Part shown: positions 1-5,674 of the stretch, piece by piece
Numbering within the stretch: the stretch's first letter is position 1
How the letters are laid out: every line of letters starts with the position of its first letter
DNA from: Elusimicrobiota bacterium
GTDB taxonomy: Bacteria; Elusimicrobiota; Elusimicrobia; UBA1565; UBA9628
Assembly: GCA_023700845.1 (NCBI GenBank)
Contig: JAMPYD010000137.1
Span: forward strand, 1-5,922
Direction: 5' to 3'
Length of the DNA: 5,922 nucleotides
Made by a program: the position numbers and the translations under genes
The notes under the pieces: generated by a model
Told to the model about the DNA's origin: nothing
What the model saw: only the letters and a program-made list of their open reading frames with translations
Database searches by the model: none

Positions 1-404
1 CCGGACACCGCGAACACGCGGGCCCCGGGCTCGGAGGCCTTCAGCGCGTCGGCGAGCGTCGGCCCGCGCAGGTGCTCGGGGCCGAGGCCGAACGCCGCGT
101 CGGCCATGCAGTAGGTCTCCGAGCCCGCGGTCCGGTCGAACCAGTCGTTGGCGACGATGCCGTGCACCGCCGGGGAGCGGCCGGTCGAGATCGCGGCGTG
201 GCCGGGCGCGGTCTCGGTCGGGATGTGGAGATGACGGGCGGAGGTGAAGACCGCGCCCTCCCGGCGCAGGCGGCGGAAGCCTCCGTCGGGGAGGTCGGAG
301 CGGTCGAGGTATTCGGGCCGCATCTGGTCGACGACGACCACCGCGCCGAGGCGGACGGCGGCGTCGGCCGCGGAAGCGAAAAGGAATAAAAAGAAGACCG
401 GCAT
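1..404 (-). CDS. PafA-type alkaline phosphatase / type I phosphodiesterase family protein (N-terminal part, cut by window edge)
   Basis: Probable exported metal-dependent phosphomonoesterase or diesterase of the alkaline phosphatase superfamily, releasing phosphate outside the cytoplasm. The 134 visible residues begin with a short hydrophobic signal-like stretch (MPVFFLFLFASAADA). A beta strand VVVVDQM follows, whose Asp26 should be a zinc ligand. TETAPGHA at 63-70 is the nucleophile motif; Thr65 is my choice because it lies 21 residues before Asn86 in HGIVAN, matching the Thr79/Asn100 spacing of Elizabethkingia PafA. The phrases GFRRLRREGAVFT and NDWFD are also typical of this family. The Lys/Arg pair that marks phosphomonoesterases and the C-terminal metal ligands lie beyond the left edge, so monoesterase versus diesterase cannot be decided. 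The ATG at 404 has an AGGA at 416-413, spaced 8 bases and overlapping the stop codon of the upstream transporter gene. It is the last visible gene of the cysS operon, 10 bases after the transporter. Confidence 0.88.
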   Translation of the reverse strand, partial: MPVFFLFLFASAADAAVRLGAVVVVDQMRPEYLDRSDLPDGGFRRLRREGAVFTSARHLHIPTETAPGHAAISTGRSPAVHGIVANDWFDRTAGSETYCMADAAFGLGPEHLRGPTLADALKASEPGARVFAVS

Positions 405-414
405 GATCCTGGTC

Positions 415-1299
415 CTAAGCGGCATCGTCCTTCTCCACCTGCAAAGTCACGTGGGTGATCCCGAACCGCTCGGCCATGATGACCTTGCCCGCCTTCAGCG
501 CCTCGGAGTGGTCCCGGCCCGCCTCCAGGATGAGATGGCCGCTCATGGAGTCCTTGCCCTGCGTCAGCGACCACAGGTGGAGGTCGTGGACGTCCGTCAC
601 GCCGGGGATGCCCTTGAGCGCCTCGCGGATCTCGTCGATGTCCAGATGCGCGGGGGCGCCCTCGAGCAGGATGTTGACCGAGTCGCGCAGGAGCCAGAAC
701 GCGGTGAGGACGATGCCGCCGCAGATGAGGACGGTGACGATCGCGTCCGCCCGGTACCAGCGCGTCTGGAGGATGATGACGCCGGCGAGCAAAGCCCCGA
801 CGGAGCCGGCGCCGTCGGAGATGACGTGCAGCAGGGCGCCGCGCATGTTGATGTTCGTCCGGCTCGCCTTCCACAAGAGCGCGGCGGAGCCCATGTTGCA
901 CAGCAGGCCGACGAAGGCGACGCCGATCATCGGCTTCGCCGCGATCGCCGTGGGAAAGGCGAAGCGCGCCCACGCCTCGCGCAGGAGGAAGCCCGTGGCG
1001 ACCATCAAGGCGATCGCGTTGCCGAGCGCGGCCAGTACCTCGACGCGGCGGTAGCCGTAGGTGCGCTTGGGGTCGGCGGGCAGCCGGGCCAGCATCGCGG
1101 CGACCAAGGTCAGGCTCAGGCCCAGAAGATCGACGGCCATGTGCGCGGCGTCGGCGATCAGGGCCAGGCTTCCCGTCCACCATCCGCCCGCGAGCTCGAC
1201 GAAAAAGATCGTCCCGGTCAGCGCGATCGCGCCGTAAAGCGGGCGCTCGGCGCCTCCCTCGCCGTGGTGGTCGTGGTCGTGGGCGTGATCGTGGGCCAT
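415..1299 (-). CDS. CDF-family cation (zinc) efflux transporter, CzcD/ZnT-like
   Basis: Inner-membrane antiporter that exports Zn2+ (possibly also Co2+ or Cd2+) from the cytoplasm in exchange for protons. It has 294 residues, normal for the CzcD/ZitB/ZnT branch. A His/Asp-rich N-terminus (7 His within residues 3-12) may act as a metal collector. Six membrane segments lie roughly at 21-41, 44-72, 86-106, 123-143, 155-177 and 184-204. The transport site is visible as H53xxxD57 in TM2 (ADAAHMAVD) and H158xxxD162 in TM5 (HVISD); His rather than Asp at the first TM2 position favours zinc over iron or manganese. YGYRRVEVLAALGNA before and in TM3 is a family signature. The cytoplasmic C-terminal domain (about 212-294) carries DVHDLHLWS with His238 and His241. 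The ATG at 1299 is chosen for the His-rich start and because it shares one base with the upstream stop (TGATG), indicating translational coupling. The frame stays open further upstream, but that part is a shadow of the methyltransferase gene. Confidence 0.96.
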   Translation of the reverse strand: MAHDHAHDHDHHGEGGAERPLYGAIALTGTIFFVELAGGWWTGSLALIADAAHMAVDLLGLSLTLVAAMLARLPADPKRTYGYRRVEVLAALGNAIALMVATGFLLREAWARFAFPTAIAAKPMIGVAFVGLLCNMGSAALLWKASRTNINMRGALLHVISDGAGSVGALLAGVIILQTRWYRADAIVTVLICGGIVLTAFWLLRDSVNILLEGAPAHLDIDEIREALKGIPGVTDVHDLHLWSLTQGKDSMSGHLILEAGRDHSEALKAGKVIMAERFGITHVTLQVEKDDAA

Positions 1300-2252
1300 C
1301 AGACCTTGGGCTTGCGGTTCTGCCGGGCGATCTCGTAGAGCAGGGCGGTGGCCGCGCACGAGGCGTTGAGGCTGCCGACGCCGTGCTCCGACTGGGGCAC
1401 GCGCATCAGCTCGTCGCAGGACGCGCGCACCAGCGGGCGCATGCCGTAGCCTTCCGAGCCGATGACGAGCACGCAGGGCGTGTTGACGACGCAGTCCCAC
1501 GCGTCCTTGCCCGAGGCGTCGGCGCCGTACACCCAGAAGCCGTGCTTCTTGCACAGGTCGAGCGTCTGCGCGATGTTGACGACGCGATGGACGGGGATCT
1601 TGAGCGCGGCGCCGGCCGAGGCCTGTATGACGGCCTGGGTCACGGGCGCCGAGCGGCGCTCGGGGATCACGACGCAGCGCGCGTGGAGCTGGAGCGCCGA
1701 GCGCGTGATGGCCCCGAGGTTGTGCGGGTCCTGGATCTGGTCGAGCACGACGACGACCAGCCCCTTCTTGCGCTCGTCGTCGAGGCCCCGCACCCACTCG
1801 GAGAACGTGGCCGCGGGGTCGTACGACGCGCGGATCGCGATGCCGCCGTGCTTGCCGCCCTTGACCGCGCGGTCGAGTTCGGGGCGGGACATGTAGCGGA
1901 TCTGAACGTCGAGGTCCTTGGCCTGCTTGATCAGCGCGCCGATGTTCGGGTGGACGAGCTCGTGCTCGATCCACATCTCGCGGCAGTCGTAAGGGGTCTT
2001 GGCCAGCGCGTTGGCCACGGCCTCGAAGCCGCCCAGCCAGCGCGTCTCGGCGTTGGGCGCGCGTTCCTCTCCTTCCGCCGGCTCCGCGCCGCGCGGCGCG
2101 GCGCCGCGCAGACGCTCGTGGCGGAGCTTGTCGTGATGGCGCTTCTTGTCGAAATGGCGGTTCTTGTCGAAGGGCTTCGCCTTCGGCGGATGCTGCGGGC
2201 GGTCGCCGCGGTCGGGCCTGTGGTCGGGACGGCGTCCGAATTTCTTTTTCAC
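1299..2252 (-). CDS. rlmB: SpoU/TrmH-family rRNA 2'-O-methyltransferase, RlmB-like, with long basic N-terminal tail
   Basis: Cytoplasmic SAM-dependent methyltransferase of the SPOUT (knotted) class, probably methylating the ribose of a 23S rRNA guanosine (G2251 in E. coli). Of its 317 residues, about 1-65 form a Lys/Arg/His-rich, probably disordered tail containing three tandem hexapeptides of the form (F/H)DKxRH. About 70-140 is the substrate-binding domain (starting RWLGGFEAVANAL), and about 160-315 is the SpoU catalytic domain. Motif 1 is VVLDQIQDPHNLGAITRS with Asn178 and Arg184. Motif 2 is VLVIGSEGYGM at 261-271. Motif 3 is SLNASCAATALLYE with Asn296. E. coli RlmB is about 243 residues, so the tail accounts for the extra length. 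Start is GTG at 2252, inside a 4-base GTGA overlap with the cysS stop, preceded by a good Shine-Dalgarno (AAGGCGG). The exact rRNA or tRNA target is inferred from family resemblance; another TrmH-type target is possible. Confidence 0.93.
   Translation of the reverse strand: MKKKFGRRPDHRPDRGDRPQHPPKAKPFDKNRHFDKKRHHDKLRHERLRGAAPRGAEPAEGEERAPNAETRWLGGFEAVANALAKTPYDCREMWIEHELVHPNIGALIKQAKDLDVQIRYMSRPELDRAVKGGKHGGIAIRASYDPAATFSEWVRGLDDERKKGLVVVVLDQIQDPHNLGAITRSALQLHARCVVIPERRSAPVTQAVIQASAGAALKIPVHRVVNIAQTLDLCKKHGFWVYGADASGKDAWDCVVNTPCVLVIGSEGYGMRPLVRASCDELMRVPQSEHGVGSLNASCAATALLYEIARQNRKPKV
2118..2171 (-). repeat. three tandem 18-base units inside rlmB
   Basis: Units at 2171-2154, 2153-2136 and 2135-2118 encode FDKNRH, FDKKRH and HDKLRH (residues 28-45). 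The first two differ at a single base (AAC versus AAG codon); the third is diverged but keeps the DKxRH pattern in frame. The repeat lies in the basic N-terminal tail outside the catalytic fold, so it is free to expand or contract in 6-residue steps. Confidence 0.85.
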
Positions 2253-3631
2253 TTTTTAACCGCCTTGGAGCCGTCTTTGCCGTCGAGCACTTTGAATCCC
2301 GCGGCTTCGATCTCTTGACGAATCCGATCCGCCTCGGCGAAGTCCTTCTTCGCCTTCGCCTGGACGCGCCGGTCCACCAAGGCGAGGATGCCCGCGGGCA
2401 CCGCCTCGACGGCCTCCGCCTTGAACAGGTCGAGGCCGAGCACGGAGTCCGCCTCCTCGAGGAAGGCCTTCTTGGCGCCGCCGGGAAGGTCGCTCTTCAG
2501 CGCGTCCCAGACGACGGCCAGCGCCGACGGCGCGTTGAGGTCGTCGGCGAGCGCGTCCTTGAACCGGGCGGAGAACTCGGCGCAGTTGGGCTTGGAGGCC
2601 TCGAGCGCCAGGGCGGCCGCGGCGTCCTTCAGGCGGCGGCGGGCGGTCTTGGAGCCCTCGAGGGACTCCCAGGTGAAATCGAGCTGCTTGCGGTAATGGG
2701 CCGTCAGGCAGTGGTACTTGTAGTCGAGCGGCGAGAAGCCCTTCTCCTTGAGGTCGGAGAGCTTCACGAAGCCGCCGGAGGACTTGGCCATCTTCGCGTT
2801 GTTCATCAGCAGGAACTCGGCGTGCATCCAGACCTTGGCGAACGGCCGGCCGGTGGCGCCCTCGGACTGGGCGATCTCGTTGGTGTGGTGCACCGGGACG
2901 TGGTCGATGCCCCCGCAGTGGATGTCGAGCGTGGGTCCGAGGAAATTCATGGCCATCGCCGAGCACTCGATGTGCCAGCCGGGAAACCCTCTCCCCCAAG
3001 GGGAGTCCCACTCCATCTGACGGGTCGTCCCGGCGGGAGAGAACTTCCAAAGAGCGAAATCGGTGATGTGTTTTTTCTCGGCGTTGGCCTCGACGCGCGC
3101 CCCGGACTTGAGCCCCTCGAGATGCTCCTTCGTCATCAGCTTCCCGTAGTCGGGGAGCTTGGACGTGTCGAAGTACAGGCCGTCGGAGGTCTTGTAGACG
3201 AACCCTTTCGCCTCCAACTTCTGGACGAGAGCGATCTGTTCGGGGATGTGATCCGTCGCCTTGCACAACACGTCGGCGGGCAGAAGATTCAGTTCCCTGC
3301 AATCGTTGAGAAATGCATCGGTGTAGAACCTGGCGATGTCCCAGGCGCTCTTGCCCTCGCGCGCGGCGCCGACCTCCATCTTGTCCTCGCCCTCGTCGCC
3401 CTGGCTGGTCAGGTGGCCGACGTCGGTGATGTTCATCACGCGCCGGGGCGCGAAGCCGAGCAGCTTGAGCGTGCGGACGAGCACGTCCTCGAAGACGTAG
3501 GTGCGGTAGTTGCCCACGTGCTGGTAGTTGTACACGGTGGGGCCGCAGGTATATAAGGAGACCTCGGGCGGGGCGCCCGGAGCGAAGTCGTCCTTGGCGC
3601 GGGTCAGGCTGTTGTAAAGGCGCAGGGCCAT
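2249..3631 (-). CDS. cysS: cysteinyl-tRNA synthetase (CysRS)
   Basis: Class I aminoacyl-tRNA synthetase that charges tRNA-Cys with cysteine in the cytoplasm, using ATP; it needs no editing domain because a catalytic zinc discriminates cysteine. The 460 residues match the family (461 in E. coli). The HIGH-like motif is HVGN at 38-41 after CGPTVYNYQ. Zinc ligands by alignment with E. coli Cys28/Cys209/His234/Glu238 are Cys29, Cys223 (GWHIECSAM), His248 and Glu252 in HVPVHHTNEIAQSEG. The KMSKS loop reads KMAKS at 280-284. A helical anticodon-binding region follows from about 300, with the DALADDLNAPSAL segment and a C-terminal FAEADRIRQEIEAAGF typical of the family. ATG at 3631 gives the canonical N-terminus MALRLYNSLT. 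It has no convincing Shine-Dalgarno; a -10-like hexamer sits 7 bases upstream, suggesting a leaderless transcript. It is the first gene of the leftward operon and overlaps rlmB by 4 bases. Confidence 0.98.
   Translation of the reverse strand: MALRLYNSLTRAKDDFAPGAPPEVSLYTCGPTVYNYQHVGNYRTYVFEDVLVRTLKLLGFAPRRVMNITDVGHLTSQGDEGEDKMEVGAAREGKSAWDIARFYTDAFLNDCRELNLLPADVLCKATDHIPEQIALVQKLEAKGFVYKTSDGLYFDTSKLPDYGKLMTKEHLEGLKSGARVEANAEKKHITDFALWKFSPAGTTRQMEWDSPWGRGFPGWHIECSAMAMNFLGPTLDIHCGGIDHVPVHHTNEIAQSEGATGRPFAKVWMHAEFLLMNNAKMAKSSGGFVKLSDLKEKGFSPLDYKYHCLTAHYRKQLDFTWESLEGSKTARRRLKDAAAALALEASKPNCAEFSARFKDALADDLNAPSALAVVWDALKSDLPGGAKKAFLEEADSVLGLDLFKAEAVEAVPAGILALVDRRVQAKAKKDFAEADRIRQEIEAAGFKVLDGKDGSKAVKK
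2260..2266 (-). promoter_or_regulatory. Shine-Dalgarno of rlmB (decides the GTG start)
   Basis: AAGGCGG on the minus strand matches the AAGGAGG consensus at 6 of 7 bases and lies 7 bases before the GTG at 2252. It sits inside the 3' end of cysS and supports reinitiation or coupled translation at the GTGA overlap. Confidence 0.7.
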
Positions 3632-3637
3632 GCGCCT

Positions 3638-3643
3638 ATTCTA
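3638..3643 (-). promoter_or_regulatory. -10-like element of the cysS operon, abutting the start codon
   Basis: TAGAAT (5 of 6 to TATAAT) on the minus strand, followed by six bases (AGGCGC) and then the cysS ATG. Transcription starting 7 bases after the hexamer would begin at the A of the start codon. The hexamer 17 bases upstream is GCTCAG, so there is no recognisable -35; this promoter rests on the -10 and its position alone. Confidence 0.6.
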
Positions 3644-3669
3644 GGAAATCGCGGGGCACCCTGAGCGCC

Positions 3670-3698
3670 TTGCGACCCGGCGATGTCCCGACTATACT
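3670..3698 (+). promoter_or_regulatory. sigma-70-type promoter of the gene at 3705
   Basis: A -35-like TTGCGA at 3670-3675 (4 of 6 to TTGACA), a spacer of exactly 17 bases, and TATACT at 3693-3698 (5 of 6 to TATAAT). Six bases separate it from the GTG start at 3705, so the expected transcription start coincides with the start codon. Confidence 0.7.
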
Positions 3699-3704
3699 TC
3701 GAAC

Positions 3705-5021
3705 GTGAGCGCTTGGCTGGTCGCCGCCCTTCTCGTGTCCTCAGCCTCGGCGGAGCCCCTCATGCCCCCGCCCCAGCCGATACCGGGCTGGGAGGCGCCG
3801 CCCGACGACACTCCGGCCGACGGGGGCGACGAAGAGCCGACCGACGAAGAAATCGCGGAGGAGGTCGCTGAGGACGCGGAACAGGCGGCGGCGGAGGGCG
3901 AGCCGGCAGGACCGGCGTTCAAGCCCGTACCGGGAGGAGCGATCTCCCACGGCTCGTCCGCCTCGGCGCCGAACGGGACGGCCTCCGCGACGCCCGGCGC
4001 GGCGAAAGAAAAGAAAGCCGCCGCCAAGACCCGCCGCGCCTCGGCGGGCAAGGCCGCGGCCAAGATGGCCGAATCGATGAAAGCCCTGACGAAAAACGCC
4101 GGCGCGGACCTCGCCGCGGGCTTTCCCGGCGGGGGGCCCGGCATGGCGGCCGGCGCTCTCGGGGCCTTGGGCGGACCCGGCGGCTCACCCGGCGGGGCCC
4201 ACCGGAGCGCGCCCGGAGGGACCGCTCCCGTTCCGGCGCCTTCCGCGCCGGCGGCGCCGGGCCCCCCCGCGAGCGAGATCGCCTCCTGGATGGGCCCGTA
4301 CTCGAGCCTGCTCGCCTCGCGCGGGCTCGTCGCCGAGCGCGCGCCGGACGGGAAGCTGCGCTTCCGCCGTAAGGACGGCTCCGCCGCGACGAAGGAGGAG
4401 GTCGAGTCCCTTCGCCAGGCCGCGGAGCGCGAGCCCGGCGCGCTCGCGAAATATCCCGACTTCTTCTCCGCCATCTCCCGCTCCGACTTTGGGAGTCTGC
4501 GCGGCGAGTACCAAAAAAACCCCGACCGCCCGACCTTCAAGGACGTTGACATGACCAGGGACCAGCGCCAGGACCTCGTCTGGGACCGCTCCTGCGACAA
4601 GCTCTCGGGCGAATGCAACGCGCACGCCGACGAGAAGGGCTACAAGAAGAACGAATTCGTCAAGCCGAAAGCCGCGCGCAGCATGTGGCAGGAACTGCTC
4701 GAGCTCGCCGGCAACGGCGAGGAAGCCCCCGAAGAAACGGCCAAGGCGCCGGGCCGCGCTCGCCCGACCGTGCCCGACGCCATTCTCGCCGAGGAGGAGA
4801 GGGCCGGGGCGGTCGCGGCCTCCGGGAGCGCCCCCGCGGCGGGAACTCCGGCGCAAGCCGCGGCCGCGCCGGCCCGCTCCGCTCCCGCGCGCGCCTTCGC
4901 GAAAATCCCGGCGCTGCTCGGCTTCGGCGGGGAGCCGGGCGCCAAACGGACGCGGGCCGGCTGGCTCATCGGCCTGCTCGTTCTCGCGGCGATCGCCGCG
5001 GTCCGCAAGCTCGCCGGCTGA
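3705..5021 (+). CDS. secreted or membrane-anchored low-complexity protein of unknown function
   Basis: I do not recognise this 438-residue protein. It starts with a clear signal peptide (MSAWLVAALLVSSASA, probably cut before EP), which supports the GTG start at 3705. Segments in order: Pro-rich 19-37; strongly acidic 38-66; Ala/Lys/Arg-rich basic helix-like 100-130; Gly/Pro-rich 134-190. A more ordinary, probably folded region of about 145 residues (191-336) is rich in charged residues, Trp and Tyr and holds the only two cysteines, C297 and C304 (CX6C), possibly a disulfide. A second Ala/Pro-rich linker (337-400) follows. A C-terminal hydrophobic helix (about 419-433) ends in a short RKLAG tail. 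Export followed by retention by the C-terminal helix is the simplest reading. Codon third positions are strongly G/C as in its neighbours, so no transfer is apparent. There is no Shine-Dalgarno; a promoter ends just before the start codon. A structural or envelope role would be a guess. Confidence 0.85.
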   Translation: MSAWLVAALLVSSASAEPLMPPPQPIPGWEAPPDDTPADGGDEEPTDEEIAEEVAEDAEQAAAEGEPAGPAFKPVPGGAISHGSSASAPNGTASATPGAAKEKKAAAKTRRASAGKAAAKMAESMKALTKNAGADLAAGFPGGGPGMAAGALGALGGPGGSPGGAHRSAPGGTAPVPAPSAPAAPGPPASEIASWMGPYSSLLASRGLVAERAPDGKLRFRRKDGSAATKEEVESLRQAAEREPGALAKYPDFFSAISRSDFGSLRGEYQKNPDRPTFKDVDMTRDQRQDLVWDRSCDKLSGECNAHADEKGYKKNEFVKPKAARSMWQELLELAGNGEEAPEETAKAPGRARPTVPDAILAEEERAGAVAASGSAPAAGTPAQAAAAPARSAPARAFAKIPALLGFGGEPGAKRTRAGWLIGLLVLAAIAAVRKLAG

Positions 5022-5024
5022 GGC

Positions 5025-5639
5025 CTACTTTTTGACGCTCGAGAGCGCGGCTTCGATCGCGGGAGCGATCAGCTTCTTCTCTTCCTCGAGCCACTCCTTG
5101 CAGTCCTTCGTGCCGTATTGATTCACCCAGGAGAGGGAGTCGATCGCGTCGTTCTTCTCCGACGCGGTCTTCGCGCCCGCGACGTACGCGGCGGTCTTGA
5201 CCGCGTAGTCCAGCCGCAGTTCGGTCTGCTCGGCCTTGGTCCACTCGCGCTCGGAGGCCGCCTGGGCGGTCCAGTTCGAGCAGAAGTTCGTCGCGTAGAG
5301 CTTTACGTACTTATCCCATTTGTACGTGTTTCCGGGCTTGACCGTCTCCCCCTTCATCTTCCTCGAAAGCTCGGCGCCCAGCTTCATGAACGCGGTTTGC
5401 TCCGCGATCTGGCAGTACAGCTGCTTCTCTTTCGGCAGGAGCTGGAACGACCCGTCCGGACGCTGACCCGTCTGGCTGCGCCTCACGATCATGCTGTTGA
5501 CGGCGGCTTTGTCCACCGGACCGTCGATATTGCACACCTTGGCGGGATCGAGGCCGGAAATCATGCCGAGAGGCTTATCATCCTGAGCGGCGGCGGGGAC
5601 GGCGCAAAGGACGGCGGACAGCAGGAGAAGGGTTTTCAT
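5025..5639 (-). CDS. exported cysteine-containing protein of unknown function
   Basis: A 204-residue protein I cannot assign to a family. The ATG at 5639 gives a textbook Sec signal peptide (MKTLLLLSAVLCAVPAAAQ, likely cleavage after AAA or AAAQ). An in-frame ATG at 5747 would add 36 charged, uncharacteristic residues and would run through the promoter, so I reject it. The mature part is mainly predicted helical, rich in Lys, Glu, Ala and Trp, with four cysteines at 36, 76, 120 and 180 in distinct contexts (VCNID, LYCQI, NFCSN, KDCKEW); two disulfides are plausible for a periplasmic or extracellular protein. There is no lipobox, membrane helix or catalytic motif that I can name. It converges on the gene ending at 5021 with only 3 bases between stop codons. 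No Shine-Dalgarno is present, and a strong promoter abuts the start codon. Confidence 0.87.
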   Translation of the reverse strand: MKTLLLLSAVLCAVPAAAQDDKPLGMISGLDPAKVCNIDGPVDKAAVNSMIVRRSQTGQRPDGSFQLLPKEKQLYCQIAEQTAFMKLGAELSRKMKGETVKPGNTYKWDKYVKLYATNFCSNWTAQAASEREWTKAEQTELRLDYAVKTAAYVAGAKTASEKNDAIDSLSWVNQYGTKDCKEWLEEEKKLIAPAIEAALSSVKK

Positions 5640-5645
5640 ACGGGG

Positions 5646-5674
5646 AGTATGCTCCGACGGTGGGTCTTTGTCAA
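5646..5674 (-). promoter_or_regulatory. sigma-70-type promoter of the exported-protein gene at 5639
   Basis: On the minus strand: a perfect -35 TTGACA at 5674-5669, a spacer of exactly 17 bases, a -10 CATACT at 5651-5646 (4 of 6), then six bases (CCCCGT) and the ATG at 5639. This is the best promoter in the window; its expected transcription start falls on the start codon, implying a leaderless mRNA. Confidence 0.75.

Noticed and set aside
415..1974. A 519-residue leftward reading frame that extends the transporter upstream
   Set aside because: The extra N-terminal part is Arg/Pro-rich and is a frame-shifted shadow of rlmB; the true start with the His-rich segment is at 1299 and is coupled to the rlmB stop.
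244..2318. Rightward open frames of 364 and 311 residues opposite the transporter and methyltransferase
   Set aside because: Compositionally odd (Asp/Arg/Val-rich), without motifs, and fully antisense to conserved genes.
2991..3005. Inverted repeat CTCCCC-caa-GGGGAG inside cysS
   Set aside because: It encodes the conserved DSPWGRGFPGW segment, has no following T run, and is explained by codon choice.
2315..3556. Rightward 413-residue open frame opposite cysS
   Set aside because: It is antisense to a confidently identified gene; long antisense frames are expected at this G+C content, and its sequence has no recognisable domain.
3692..4618. Leftward 308-residue open frame opposite the gene at 3705
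   Set aside because: The sense protein has a clear signal peptide and an abutting promoter; the antisense product is low-complexity Ala/Ser/Arg/Pro mirror sequence.
5010..5050. Possible terminator near the T run at 5029-5033 between the convergent genes
   Set aside because: The only preceding pairing I find is about 3 base pairs, and CGCTC/GAGCG just after it has a 2-base loop; neither makes a credible intrinsic terminator.
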